Below are positions 48,251 through 57,868 of a DNA stretch of 64,000 bases, piece by piece. A program made the position numbers and the translations under genes. Origin of the DNA: Rouxiella chamberiensis (GTDB lineage Bacteria > Pseudomonadota > Gammaproteobacteria > Enterobacterales > Enterobacteriaceae); the NCBI RefSeq assembly GCF_026967475.1, contig NZ_CP114058.1, forward strand, positions 124,001 through 188,000. The letters run 5' to 3'. The stretch's first letter is position 1; the number at the start of each line of letters is the position of its first letter. The notes under the pieces are model-generated. The model searched no databases. It was not told the origin of the DNA and was given only the letters and a program-made list of their open reading frames with translations.

Positions 48251-49065
48251 GCAAGAGAATCAATGTATTGACCATTGCGGGCACCGATCCCAGCGGCGGG
48301 GCGGGTATCCAGGCTGACCTGAAAACCTTTTCGGCGCTGGAAGCCTACGGCACCAGCGTTATCACGGCGCTGGTGGCGCAAAATACGCGCGGCGTGCAGT
48401 CGGTTTATCACATCGAGCCTGATTTTGTAGGCGCACAGCTTGATTCGGTACTGAGCGATGTACGAATCGACAGCGCCAAAATTGGCATGCTGGCCAATAC
48501 CCAGGTCGTGGAGACGGTGGCTGAACGGCTTCAACATTACCGCAAGCGCCAACGGGCGCCTGCCTTTGTCGTGCTGGATACGGTAATGCTGGCCAAGAGC
48601 GGCGATCCTCTACTTACGCCCGATGCGGTCGAGGCATTACGCCGCTGGCTGCTGCCGCAGGTTTCGATGATTACGCCCAATCTGCCAGAGGCGGCCGCGC
48701 TGCTAGGGTGCGAGATGGCGACGGATGAGCGGGAGATGTGTCGGCAGGGCGAGGCGTTATTGGCGATGGGCTGCGAGGCTGTGCTGATGAAAGGAGGTCA
48801 TTTGAGCGACAGCGAAAGTCCAGACTGGTTAATGACCGCTCACTATCGCGAGCGCTTTACTGCTCCGCGAGTAGCAACACGGCATACTCATGGCACTGGG
48901 TGCACATTGAGCGCAGCATTGGCGGCGCTGAGACCGCGAAGGGAGAATTGGCCCGATACGGTTCGCGCGGCAAAAACCTATTTACAGGAAGCGTTGAAAC
49001 AGGCGGATTCGCTGGAAGTCGGCGAGGGCATCGGTCCGGTGCACCATTTTCATCGCTGGTGGTAA
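48247..49065 (+). CDS. thiD: Hydroxymethylpyrimidine/phosphomethylpyrimidine kinase
   Basis: ThiD phosphorylates hydroxymethylpyrimidine twice to give HMP diphosphate for thiamine synthesis and salvage. The 272 residues open with [22 protein letters not shown], the substrate-binding signature. The region [13 protein letters not shown] and the ribokinase-type catalytic motif [16 protein letters not shown] near residue 217 follow. It is translationally coupled to thiM. A hairpin at 49085-49120 ends the operon. Confidence 0.95.
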   Translation: MSKRINVLTIAGTDPSGGAGIQADLKTFSALEAYGTSVITALVAQNTRGVQSVYHIEPDFVGAQLDSVLSDVRIDSAKIGMLANTQVVETVAERLQHYRKRQRAPAFVVLDTVMLAKSGDPLLTPDAVEALRRWLLPQVSMITPNLPEAAALLGCEMATDEREMCRQGEALLAMGCEAVLMKGGHLSDSESPDWLMTAHYRERFTAPRVATRHTHGTGCTLSAALAALRPRRENWPDTVRAAKTYLQEALKQADSLEVGEGIGPVHHFHRWW

Positions 49066-49084
49066 AGGCCACCCCATTTTTAAT

Positions 49085-49120
49085 GCCCGCCTGCGAGGTC
49101 AGCCGCCAAGTGAGGCGGGC
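49085..49120. terminator. Terminator between thiD and rspR
   Basis: GCCCGCCT and AGGCGGGC form a perfect eight-base-pair stem. TTTTTAAT precedes it and CCAAAATC follows, so it is mainly usable from the minus strand (rspR) and possibly from both. Confidence 0.6.
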
Positions 49121-49157
49121 CAAAATCTATTGAGCGCCTCGACTCAAAAGTAAGTGA

Positions 49158-49844
49158 TTACTCACTTTCAAACCATTCGCTGTTTTGCTGGGCAATCGGC
49201 GTGATGGAGAAAATTATCTCCTGCAAATGGGTGCGCAATGCCTCTTCGGCAGCCTCGGGGTCACGGGCTTTCAGGGCGGCAAATATATTGTAATGCTGGG
49301 CAATCAGGTTGTCAGGAGGCGAAACTTTGCTTAACGAGAAGAAGCGCACGCGGTCCATCGTCGCCTTGATATTTTCAATCGTTTCCCAAGCCAGACGGCA
49401 ATCAATGATGTCGGCAATCAGGCGATGAAATTCATCGTCAAGCTGCAAAAACTCCTGCGCCTGCTGGCTTTTTGCCGCCAGTTCCTGTCGCTGTAAATTA
49501 TGGGCCAGCAAGGCTAAATCCTGTTCTGTCACTACACTGGCGGCACGGCGAATGACGGCGGTTTCCAGCGCTTCTCGAATAAAGCGCCCATCGGCCACGC
49601 GCTTGGCGGAAATCTTCATGACAAAAGTGCCGCGCTGCGGCAAGACCTGAACCAGTCCGGCTTCGGCCAGTTTGATAAAGGCTTCGCGCACCGGTTGGCG
49701 CGACACGTTAAAACGCGCCGAGATTTCTTTTTCAGACAAAAATGCACCGGGCTGAATGACACAGGCAACAATGTCTTGTCGCAGGGTGCGATAAATCTGC
49801 TGATTGACCGGAATGTTACCGTTTAACTCATAAGATTCTGGCAT
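49158..49844 (-). CDS. rspR: GntR/FCD-family regulator RspR
   Basis: This FadR-subfamily GntR regulator matches E. coli RspR (YdfH), the repressor of rspAB. The N-terminal winged helix (PVNQQIYRTLRQDIVACVIQPG, EKEISARFNVSRQPVREAF) is followed by an FCD effector domain with the conserved metal-binding residues in LQLDDEFHRLIADI and HYNIFAALKARDPEAAEEAL. Starting at the ATG at 49844 gives 228 residues, like E. coli. Its presumed targets rspB and rspA lie 4.5 kb away, beyond an inserted three-gene operon. Confidence 0.88.
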   Translation of the reverse strand: MPESYELNGNIPVNQQIYRTLRQDIVACVIQPGAFLSEKEISARFNVSRQPVREAFIKLAEAGLVQVLPQRGTFVMKISAKRVADGRFIREALETAVIRRAASVVTEQDLALLAHNLQRQELAAKSQQAQEFLQLDDEFHRLIADIIDCRLAWETIENIKATMDRVRFFSLSKVSPPDNLIAQHYNIFAALKARDPEAAEEALRTHLQEIIFSITPIAQQNSEWFESE

Positions 49845-50197
49845 GGCGAAAGCTATTTTCCGAGAGTGTAATCCCCTCATAATAGCATGAGTTTCCTGGA
49901 GGTTTTACTCGAAGCCGGGCAAATAACCTGCTTTTACTCCCAATGCGACAACTGCCACCTTGCGATATACCCGTCACGGGGCATTTCAAAAACACGATGC
50001 TGATTTAAATCAAGAACCTGTTTTATTTTTGAAGGGCAGATGGAATGTAATGACGTGCATCAATATCGATGACTTTATCTATTTATAATAAAAATCTTTT
50101 TGTTACCATCAGCGCCGAATAATATCAGGATGTTTATTTTAAGTAATAAATAATTTTCATAAAATATAATTGTATTTTTTTTGAAGGATTTTCATCA
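49845..50197. other. AT-rich intergenic region before the SAHH-like operon
   Basis: No gene is visible in 353 bases. AT content rises strongly after 50030 (TTATAATAAAAATC, AAGTAATAAATAATTTT), in contrast to the flanking genes, which suggests acquired DNA. It holds an FNR-type site at 50000-50013 and ends with GAAGGA, the ribosome-binding site of the SAHH-like gene. A -10-like TGTAAT lies at 50046-50051. Confidence 0.55.
50000..50013 (+). promoter_or_regulatory. Candidate FNR box upstream of the SAHH-like operon
   Basis: CTGATTTAAATCAA matches the FNR consensus TTGATNNNNATCAA at nine of ten defined positions. It lies about 190 bases before the first gene. If the TGTAAT at 50046 is the -10, the site would be near -51, which is not a classical activator position. 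The role is therefore uncertain. Confidence 0.5.
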
Positions 50198-51480
50198 GTG
50201 GAATATGAAATTAAAGATTTAACGTTGGCGCAATATGGCGAAAGTATGCTGAAATTGGCGCGTGAAGAAATGCCGGGGTTGCTGTCGATTATTCAGGACT
50301 ATGCCGGGGTAAATCCCTTGCCGGAGCCAGAATCGCGGGTTGTCTGCACATGACCAGCCAAACGGCCCTATTAATGGAGACGTTGGTTGCATTGGGCGCG
50401 CAGATAAGATGGTGTTCCAGCAATCGTTATTCGACACAGGATAATGCCGCCGCCGCCATGGCTAAAAAAGGTTACAACGTCTTTGCCTGGCATGGTGAAA
50501 CAGAACAGGAATTTGAGGCCTGTAAAACTAGGACCCTTTTTGATGGTGACGAGTGGTTTCCCAATATGCTGCTTGATGATGGTGCGGAATTAAGCCGCTT
50601 TATTTGCCGCCATTATCCGCACAAAATCGGTGCATTAAGAGGGATAAGTGAAGAAACCACCTCGGGCGTGGTTGAACTTAATCAACTCTATCGCAGTGGT
50701 CTATTAACAGTCCCTTCGATCGTTATTAATAATTCAATTACCAAGACCAAATTCGATAATATTTATGGCTGTAAAGAATCGCTGATCGATGCCATAAAGT
50801 TTTCGACGGATTTTATGATTGCTGGCAAAACGGCGACGATAGTGGGTTATGGCGATGTCGGAAAAGGCTGTGCCAAGGCACTCTCAAGTATGGGCGCGCA
50901 TATCCAGATTGTGGAAGTGGACCCTATCAGCGCACTGCAAGCCTGCATGGAAGGGTATCGCGTCAGAACCCTGAGCGATTGCTGCCGAAATTCGCATCTT
51001 TTCGTCACGGCGACCGGCAATATCAATGTCATTACGTTGGCAGATATCCGGCAGATGAAAGACAAGGTGTTACTGTGCAATATGGGCAACTTCAATAATG
51101 AAATCGATATGACAACCCTTGATACACTGGAATGCACGGCTCTCGGACAAAATATTGCCGAATATAACTTAGGTGGAAACAAGACCGTGCGCGTATTGGG
51201 ACACGGGGCGCCTGCCAATTTGTCCTGCGCCAAAGGTCATCCGAGTTTTGTGATGTCGACGTCATTCTGTAATCAGGTCTTTGCCCAGATAGAGTTATGG
51301 AACAATGCCTCTCGCTACCCGGCAAGGGTAAATTCATTACCAAGAAGTCTTGATGAAAGAGTCGCAAGCCTGCATTTATCCCATCTGGGTGCAGAATTAC
51401 ATAGGCTCTCCGAAGAACAGGCGCTTTATATGGGCGTATCCATCAATGGTCCCTTTAAACCTGAATCCTATCGCTATTAA
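50198..51480 (+). pseudogene. S-adenosylhomocysteine hydrolase-like protein, frameshifted
   Basis: NAD-dependent adenosylhomocysteinase family. The GTG start at 50198 (GAAGGA upstream) gives YEIKDLTLAQYGESMLKLA. The frame breaks at GG 50323-50324: a third G would restore LPGARIAGCLHMTSQTA and 427 residues. Active-site residues kept: the His of LHMT, Asp of LLDDGAE, Glu of GISEETTSG, and Lys and Asp of NNSITKTKFDN. The NAD motif GYGDVGKG and the C-terminal FKPESYRY are also intact. Altered: the usual GHFDxEI reads GNFNNEID (about residue 298), so an active-site histidine is Asn, and EGRLVNL reads HGAPANL. Enterobacteria normally use Pfs and LuxS instead, so this is probably acquired and may act on another nucleoside. 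Confidence 0.82.
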
Positions 51481-51489
51481 GGCAGAGCC

Positions 51490-51996
51490 ATGCAGTCTGA
51501 AAAAGCAGTGCAGTTAATTGAAAAATTGAATTTAAGTTTTCATGAAGAGGGCGGGTATTTTAATGAAACCTTTCGCAGTGAAGAAATAATCACTACGAAC
51601 CGAGATGTCAATAACGGTGAAAGACGTCTGGCGACCTGTATTTATTACATGCTGACGAATACAGCCCCTCTCGGGTATTTTCATAGCAACATGTCGCCTA
51701 TTCTGCATTTTCATCATGCAGGCGGTCCGATGATATATCGGTTTATTCATGGAGACGGTCGGATTGAAGAGCATGTCATGGGGCAAGATATTGCCAATGG
51801 TGAGGTCTTGCAATTAGTTGCACCGGCGGGTTGCTGGAAATCGACTCAGCTTGCACCCGATCATGAATATGGGTTAGTGAGCGAGGTGGTTTTTCCTGGC
51901 TGGGAACTGTTTGATTCGATCATTGCAAAAAAACAGTCATTACTTGACGCCTTTCCTCAGCATGCCGCGTGGATCAACGCATACAGTTATAACTAG
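51490..51996 (+). CDS. Cupin superfamily DUF985 protein
   Basis: A 168-residue DUF985 (cupin_5) protein with a single RmlC-like barrel. Typical motifs are FHEEGGYFNETFRSEE near residue 17, TCIYYMLTNTAPLGYFH near residue 48, LHFHHAGGPMIYRFIHGDG near residue 75 and the C-terminal SEVVFPGWELFDSI. Characterised members are few, and proposed activities include sugar or small-molecule isomerisation. The histidines in HFHHAGG could bind a metal. It starts ten bases after the SAHH-like gene and ends ten bases before the dehydrogenase ATG, so the three are one operon. Confidence 0.85.
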   Translation: MQSEKAVQLIEKLNLSFHEEGGYFNETFRSEEIITTNRDVNNGERRLATCIYYMLTNTAPLGYFHSNMSPILHFHHAGGPMIYRFIHGDGRIEEHVMGQDIANGEVLQLVAPAGCWKSTQLAPDHEYGLVSEVVFPGWELFDSIIAKKQSLLDAFPQHAAWINAYSYN

Positions 51997-52005
51997 GAGT
52001 CCTTG

Positions 52006-52713
52006 ATGAAACCCACCGCGGTTATTACCGGAGCCAATCGAGGGATTGGCTTTGCATTGATGAAATACCTGCTGCAACGCGGTTCGCACGATATTTTCGC
52101 GATAGTCAGAAATAGCGCCGCCGCCGAACAACTGCAAAGCGAGGTGGCGACATTGTCCTATCACTGCCGTCTGGAGATTAAATCCGCCAATCTCGAGAGT
52201 GAAGTTGAGGTAGCATCGCTATGTCATGAAATTCGCACGTTGGAGCATTGCGATTTGCTTATCAACAATGCGGGGATTTTCGAAGCTGGTAGCCTTGATA
52301 GGAATGAGGGCGATAACTCCCGCCTGTTTGCGGTAAATTTCACGGCAGCCGTTAAATTCATGGCGGCTGTCGCCGAGCAGATGAAAATTCGCCGCGCAGG
52401 AAATATCATCAATATTGGCAGCAGTGCAGGGCGCAAGGGACTCGCTGGAATCGGCATGTATGGCGCGACGAAATATGCACTGGTCGGTTTTTCAGAATCG
52501 CTGATGCGGGAACTTATCGGCTTTGACATCAAAGTGACGACAATTAATCCGGCCTTTGTCGATACTGATATGACGCGCGGTTTTACGGCGATGCAGGACA
52601 AGGTCAAGATTCAGGTCGAGGATATTGTCAACAGCGTCAGGCTGATCCTGAGTCTCTCAAAGGGCGCGGTGATTCCGCACATTGATATTGCCTGTGGTTC
52701 CGTGATGGATTAA
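52006..52713 (+). CDS. Short-chain dehydrogenase/reductase
   Basis: A classical SDR of 235 residues. The dinucleotide-binding motif is TGANRGIG at residue 9. The structural NNAG motif lies near residue 88. The catalytic serine (NIGSSAGRKG) and the YxxxK motif (YGATK) near residue 154 are present. The arginine after the beta-2 strand suggests NADP preference, though this is weak evidence. The ATG at 52006 follows AGGAG by seven bases. It is the third gene of the SAHH-like/cupin/SDR operon and may reduce or oxidise a keto intermediate of that pathway. SAHH chemistry itself passes through a 3-keto nucleoside. Confidence 0.85.
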   Translation: MKPTAVITGANRGIGFALMKYLLQRGSHDIFAIVRNSAAAEQLQSEVATLSYHCRLEIKSANLESEVEVASLCHEIRTLEHCDLLINNAGIFEAGSLDRNEGDNSRLFAVNFTAAVKFMAAVAEQMKIRRAGNIINIGSSAGRKGLAGIGMYGATKYALVGFSESLMRELIGFDIKVTTINPAFVDTDMTRGFTAMQDKVKIQVEDIVNSVRLILSLSKGAVIPHIDIACGSVMD

Positions 52714-52737
52714 GAGTAAAGCATAATCGCCAGGCCA

Positions 52738-52778
52738 ATGCCGAGTCACCCAAAACTATTTATTCCGTGACCCGGCAT
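52738..52778. terminator. Hairpin between the SDR and transporter genes
   Basis: ATGCCGAGTCAC and GTGACCCGGCAT pair with one mismatch around a 17-base AT-rich loop. It lies between two convergent genes. No long T-run follows. Confidence 0.55.
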
Positions 52779-52805
52779 AATGGCGTGCTTCAGCTAAAGA
52801 AAAGC

Positions 52806-54127
52806 TTAACGCGGATTGCCATTGCCGTGCGCATTCGGCCCGCGATAAACAGGTGCTTCGGGCTGATGTTTGGGCGGTTTAACCACGAAGAAGACCAATA
52901 TTGCGCCCAGTGCCGCAACGCCGCCTGCCAACACAAAGGCGCTGTCGAAGTGGCCGGTATTCTGGACGATAAAACCGGTTACGATGGGACCGATAATTCC
53001 GGAGACGCTCCCCACCAGATGTATAAAGCCGCTGGCGCTGCCGACTTTGGATTTATGCACGACGTCTTGAATAATCGCCCAATAAATCGCTCCCGTGGTG
53101 TACAGGAAGAATATCGACACCGACATTAGCAGTACCGCAGGCACAACGCTTGTGACAACACCCGCCAATGCCACACAGATGGCGGCGGCCAGCAGGCTGA
53201 CGACCAGCACAATTTTACGCGACAGCAGCAGCCTGCCGGTAAATTTAAAGATGCGGTCGGAAATAATTCCGCCTAAAGCTAATCCGAAGAAGCCGACAAT
53301 CCACGGGATCATTGTCGTCAGGCTCATCTCTTTGATATTTAATCCGTGTGCCTGCACCAGGTAGGCCGGAAACCAGCTCAGGAAGAAGAACAGAATATAG
53401 TTGTAGCAGAAGAAGGCAAAGGCGGTAACCAGGATAATAGGCTGGCGCAGATAATAGCCCAGCGTATGGGCCGCCTGGGTCAAGTCTTCCTCTTCGTTAA
53501 TCTTCTCGCTTTTCAGCTGATTAACCAGCAGGCGTTCCTGGCTTCGGTAACACGTTTGCTCTTTTCTGGGTTGTCTGAAGCGATAAAGAACCAGACCAGC
53601 ATCCAGACGATACCAATGGCGGCGATAATCATAAACGCCGGACGCCAGCCAAAGGAGATAGCCAGATAACCGACGATAGGACCCGCAACTGCGCCGCCGA
53701 GCGGCGAACCGGCACTCAGCAGCCCCATCGCCGTGGCGGCCTGTTTCTTCGGAAACCAGCCGTTGACCATCTTGTTGGCCGACGCGCAAATCGGACCTTC
53801 TGCCATGCCGAACAAGACACGCAAAATAAGCATCGAGTAAAAGCCGGTGGCAATGGCCGTCATGCCGCAGAAAATAGACCATAGTGTGACGGCAAGTCCC
53901 ATCACGAGGGTCGGGCCGAATTTATCCACCGCCAATCCGCCAATAAAGTTGAATATGGCGTAGCCGAAGAAGAAGCTGCCAAAAATCATCCCGAACTGTT
54001 CAGGATTAATGGTCAACTCTTTTTCAATCATGGGGACCGTTATCGACAGCGCAACGCGGTCGAGGTAATTTATCATGTAAACCAGACACAGCAGGAATAC
54101 GATGACCCAGCGTAGATTCTTGAACAT
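52806..54127 (-). pseudogene. MFS sugar-acid transporter of the rsp locus, frameshifted
   Basis: This anion:cation symporter-type major facilitator (hexuronate/galactonate group) is the expected uptake partner of the RspA-type dehydratase. It has twelve membrane segments. The first half begins LRWVIVFLLCLVYMINYLDR and carries the A-motif GGLAVDKFGPTLVMGL. The second half (from RLLVNQLKSEK) is in another frame. The break is at GG 53540-53541 on the plus strand: one more C on the coding strand gives VTEAQERLLVNQLK and 440 residues. The ATG at 54127 has GGAG upstream. It lies downstream of rspB on the same strand. Confidence 0.83.
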
Positions 54128-54301
54128 GAGCAGCTCCACTTGGTGTTATTTTAATAGTGACGCGTGAGGTTATTCACCGTAATGAATATTTATCTTTCAG
54201 ATTTAAATAAACGAATTTACTCAGTATTTTATTAACAACTTATTATTTTTCCGGTGACACGTACGATATTAACGGGCAGGTTAACTGCCTGCCCGTCAAC
54301 G

Positions 54302-55330
54302 TTAAAACTTCAACAACACCTTGCAGCAGGCCCGCTGATCTTTTTCGAACAGCGTCATCGCAGCTTCGACGTCTTCTCCGGGCATGCAGTGTGTTACCAG
54401 CTTCTCGGGATGAATTTTTCCCTGCGACATCCACTCGATGACCTGCGGGAAACGATGGCTGTTGAGCCGTGAAGAGAACAGCGAAATTTCCTTGCTGGTA
54501 ATACTTTGCTGCGTAATGCTGCTCGGCTCGCCCGAGAACCCCATCATGCCGATGCGCGCGGCCGGTGAAGCGACATGAATCGCCTCTTGCAAAATTGCGG
54601 GGTGACAGGCGGCATCGACAACCAGCGTCGGGCGAATCGATTCTGCTGCCAGCGCGTCGGCAACGGACTGCTGCCGATTATTGATGGCCCGGTCTGCGCC
54701 GTTGTCACACGCCATTTGCAGGCGCTCTTCGATGCGGTCGGCGACGATGACGTTCTGCACGCCGTAAACTCCTTTCAGCACCTGAATCACCGTGAGTCCC
54801 ATTGGCCCCGCGCCATAAATCAGCGCCGTGTCCTGCGGTGTCGGCTTGAGAAAGGCGGTGATATTGGCCGCAATGGTAAATGGCTCGACCATGCTGGCAA
54901 GCGAGTCGGGAATAGTTTCGGGCACGCTATAGGCGTTGCCCGCAGGTGCGACGGCATAATCGCTGAAACCGCCGTCGCGGTGCACGCCGATGACGTTTAA
55001 TTCGCTGCAGACATTCGGACGACCTACAGAACACGGATAACAATGGCCGCAGCTGACAACGGGGTCGATGACGACCCGCTCGCCAATACGCGCGCTATCA
55101 ACGCCTTCGCCCACGGCGTCGATGTAGCCGAAAAACTCATGACCTATCACCCGCGGATATTTGGCAAAGGGATTATGGCCGTGATAGATGTGCACGTCAG
55201 AGCCGCAGATCCCGGCATAGCTGACTTTGACCCGCACTTCGCCAGCGGCAGGGTGCGGCAGCGGACGGGTTTCAATCATAAGCTTGCCCGGTTGCTGGAT
55301 AACGATACTTTTCATGGTTGTTGTCGTCAT
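54302..55330 (-). CDS. rspB: Zinc-dependent dehydrogenase RspB
   Basis: A medium-chain zinc alcohol dehydrogenase of 342 residues, orthologous to E. coli RspB, the partner of RspA in the starvation-sensing operon. The catalytic zinc ligands are in GICGSDVHIYHGHN and GHEFFG. The structural zinc cysteines are in VSCGHCYPCSVGRPNVC near residue 92, and the nucleotide-binding motif YGAGPMGL lies near residue 172. It probably oxidises a sugar acid or related alcohol. The ATG at 55330 has GGAG nine bases upstream; the ATG at 55315 matches the E. coli start. It is intact, unlike rspA and the transporter on either side. Confidence 0.92.
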   Translation of the reverse strand: MTTTTMKSIVIQQPGKLMIETRPLPHPAAGEVRVKVSYAGICGSDVHIYHGHNPFAKYPRVIGHEFFGYIDAVGEGVDSARIGERVVIDPVVSCGHCYPCSVGRPNVCSELNVIGVHRDGGFSDYAVAPAGNAYSVPETIPDSLASMVEPFTIAANITAFLKPTPQDTALIYGAGPMGLTVIQVLKGVYGVQNVIVADRIEERLQMACDNGADRAINNRQQSVADALAAESIRPTLVVDAACHPAILQEAIHVASPAARIGMMGFSGEPSSITQQSITSKEISLFSSRLNSHRFPQVIEWMSQGKIHPEKLVTHCMPGEDVEAAMTLFEKDQRACCKVLLKF

Positions 55331-55332
55331 GA

Positions 55333-56546
55333 TTACCAGCTCCAGAGTGTGCCGTCTTCGAGACGCGCAACCGGCAGATAGGCCGGTTCATACGGATATT
55401 TCGCCGCCAGCTTCTCGTCGAACTCGATGCCGAGACCGGGTTTTTCGCCAGGATGCATATAGCCGTTGTCAAAAGTCCAGCTGTGCGGGAAGACCTCGAG
55501 CATCTGCTCGGAATATCCCATGTACTCCTGAACGCCAAAGTTAGGCACCCAGAGGTCGAAATGCAGCGCAGCGGCCATGCATACCGGCGACAGATCGGAC
55601 GGGCCGTGCGAGCCGGTACGAACCTGATACAGCGACGCAAAATCGGCGATGCGGCGCATGCCGGTAATTCCGCCCGCGTGGGTGATAGTGGTGCGGATGT
55701 AGTCGATTAACTGTTCTTCAATCAACTGCTTGCAGTCCCAGATACTGTTAAAGACTTCTCCCACCGCGATAGGCGTAACAGTGTGCTGGCGAATCAGACG
55801 GAAACATTCCTGATTCTCGGCCGGGGTCGGGTCTTCCATCCAGAACAGGCGATATTGCTCAACGCTTTTCCCGAAGCGCGCGGCTTCGATAGGCGTAAGG
55901 CGATGGTGCATATCGTGCAAAATATGTTCGTTAAAACCGAATTTATCGCGTACCGCTTCGAACAGTTTCGGGGTGAAGTCGAGATACTTTTCCGTTGACC
56001 AGAGCTGTTCTTCCGGCCCGTTCCTTTGGTGGCGGGTTCGTAGGCCAATCCTTTGCCCTTGGTCACGCCATAGCTGGTTTTCATGCCCGGCACGCCGCAC
56101 TGTACGCGTATCGCCTTGAAACCTTCTTCCTTATGGCGTGCGTAATCTTCCAGAACTTCATCAATAGAGTGCCCGGTGGTGTGGCAGTACACCATCACGC
56201 CAGTGCGCGAAGCGCCACCAAGCAACTGATAAAGCGGCATGTTGGCTGCCTTGGCCTTGATGTCCCATAGCGCCATATCGACGGCGGAAATGGCCGACAT
56301 GGTGACAGGGCCGCGTCGCCAGTAAGCGCCTTTATAGAAGAACTGCCAGATATCCTCGATTTGATGCGCGTCGCGGCCAATCAACTGCGGACAGACGTGA
56401 TCTTTCAAATAAGAGGCGACAGGCAGTTCCCGACCGTTGAGTGTGGCATCGCCCAGTCCGGTCAGCCCTTCGTCGGTGGTGATTTTGAGGGTGACAAAGT
56501 TACGACCCGGACAGGTAATAAAGACTTCGGCTTTTACAATTTTCAT
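55333..56546 (-). pseudogene. rspA: Mannonate dehydratase-family protein RspA, frameshifted
   Basis: RspA belongs to the mannonate dehydratase group of the enolase superfamily. In E. coli it was described as a starvation-sensing protein whose overexpression lowers homoserine-lactone signalling. [20 protein letters not shown] starts at 56546. The enolase-type metal and base residues appear in [23 protein letters not shown] and [13 protein letters not shown]. The frame breaks at TT 56021-56022 (coding-strand AA). One added A gives [11 protein letters not shown] and exactly 404 residues, the E. coli length. The similarity is very high on both sides of the break, which argues for a recent or artefactual indel. 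Confidence 0.9.
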
Positions 56547-56701
56547 CAGGCAGACCTTTTGCAGAGATACGGCGTTATGCATTGATGAAAAAATACGCCC
56601 TTACCTAACTACCATACAAGTATGCAGATCGTTTTTTGCGGGAGAAGATCACAGTTTGTAAAAGGAAGGCGGGAGAGAGGAGAGAGGAAAACTGCCGGGG
56701 A

Positions 56702-57601
56702 TTACCCCAGCAGTGCGCAGTGTGGCGGCAGTCGGCATTGCAGCGCATTCGGCACGATATCAATGCGGAAATGCGTGCCGGTCAGCGGTTCGCCGTCGAG
56801 ATTGAAGGTCATGTCGTGCGGGGCGGTAATCTCGAGCCAGGGCAGCGACGTCGAAATGATGTTCTTGTTCTCTTCGCCGTCAAGCAGGCTGCGCAGGAAA
56901 GACGGCAGCAACTCTTCGGAGGTCAGCAGGCGCAGTTGCAGCAGCCCGTCATTGATAAGCGCATCGGGGCAGATTTCCTGACCGCCGCCCGCCTGACGAC
57001 CATTGCCGATACCAATGACCAGCGCTTCGCCGTCCCAGTCGAAATCGGGACCGGTAATTTTGCAGCGGTCGGCTTTCAGCGTGTCCATTCTCAACAGGCC
57101 GTGAATGAAATACGAAACGCCGCCCAGCGCGGATTTTAGTTTTTCGGGGGTTTCAGTGGTGATGCGCGTGCCAAAACCGCCGGTTGCCATGTTGATGAAG
57201 TAACGTTTGTCATTAACGCAGGCGATGTCGATATCGGCCGCACGGCCGTGAATAGCCAGTTTAAGCGCCGCGCTCATCTCGAGCGGAATGTTGCAGCTGG
57301 TGGCGAAATCATTGGCGGTGCCCAGAGGCAGAATGCCAAGCGCAGGCAGGGGACGCACGGAAGAGCTGGCCAGCGCCGCTGCCACTTCATTGATGGTGCC
57401 GTCACCGCCGCCGGCAATCACCGTTTCTACGCCAAGTTCCAGCGCTTCGGCAACATAACGTTCGGCATCCCCGTGTTCCCAGGTCACGCGAACGGCGAGA
57501 TCAATACCTTCGGCACGCATATCGTAAACGGCCTCGCGGAGCTCTTCGTTGCTCGCGCCTTTTCCATTTAAGATCAGCAATGCCTGTGCTGTAGCTTTCA
57601 T
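56702..57601 (-). CDS. yegS: Lipid kinase YegS
   Basis: YegS is a diacylglycerol-kinase-like protein that phosphorylates phosphatidylglycerol in vitro. Starting at ATG 57601 it has 299 residues, as in E. coli. The nucleotide-binding [10 protein letters not shown] motif lies near residue 64, GTANDFATS near residue 93 and ATGGFGT near residue 138. The C-terminal beta-sandwich contains [11 protein letters not shown] and [10 protein letters not shown]. It is a single-gene unit, with a 267-base gap to cyaR upstream. Confidence 0.94.
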   Translation of the reverse strand: MKATAQALLILNGKGASNEELREAVYDMRAEGIDLAVRVTWEHGDAERYVAEALELGVETVIAGGGDGTINEVAAALASSSVRPLPALGILPLGTANDFATSCNIPLEMSAALKLAIHGRAADIDIACVNDKRYFINMATGGFGTRITTETPEKLKSALGGVSYFIHGLLRMDTLKADRCKITGPDFDWDGEALVIGIGNGRQAGGGQEICPDALINDGLLQLRLLTSEELLPSFLRSLLDGEENKNIISTSLPWLEITAPHDMTFNLDGEPLTGTHFRIDIVPNALQCRLPPHCALLG

Positions 57602-57868
57602 TGCACCCTCCATGTATAAGACAGTTTATCGTTCTAAAATAAATGATTTTAGGGGGAATAGCCATAAGAATTTTCAGGTAACGGCGAGGCTGAAATTTGA
57701 ATGAATTAACGGTTGCTGAATTAATAGGCAGGGTTTTTTTATGCGTTTATTTATCTTTCAGATAAAGCCGACCCTGACAATGCGTAAAGTTAATCTGCTA
57801 ATCTTTTAAATTGATTAATTATCGGCGGTTTAACTTTTTTATTTAATTAATGAAGGAGAAGCATTGTG
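57602..57868. other. Intergenic region between yegS and cyaR
   Basis: About 270 bases without a supported gene. The region is AT-rich and should hold the yegS promoter on the minus strand. A 22-codon open frame from the ATG at 57741 lacks a good ribosome-binding site and is not called. Confidence 0.5.
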
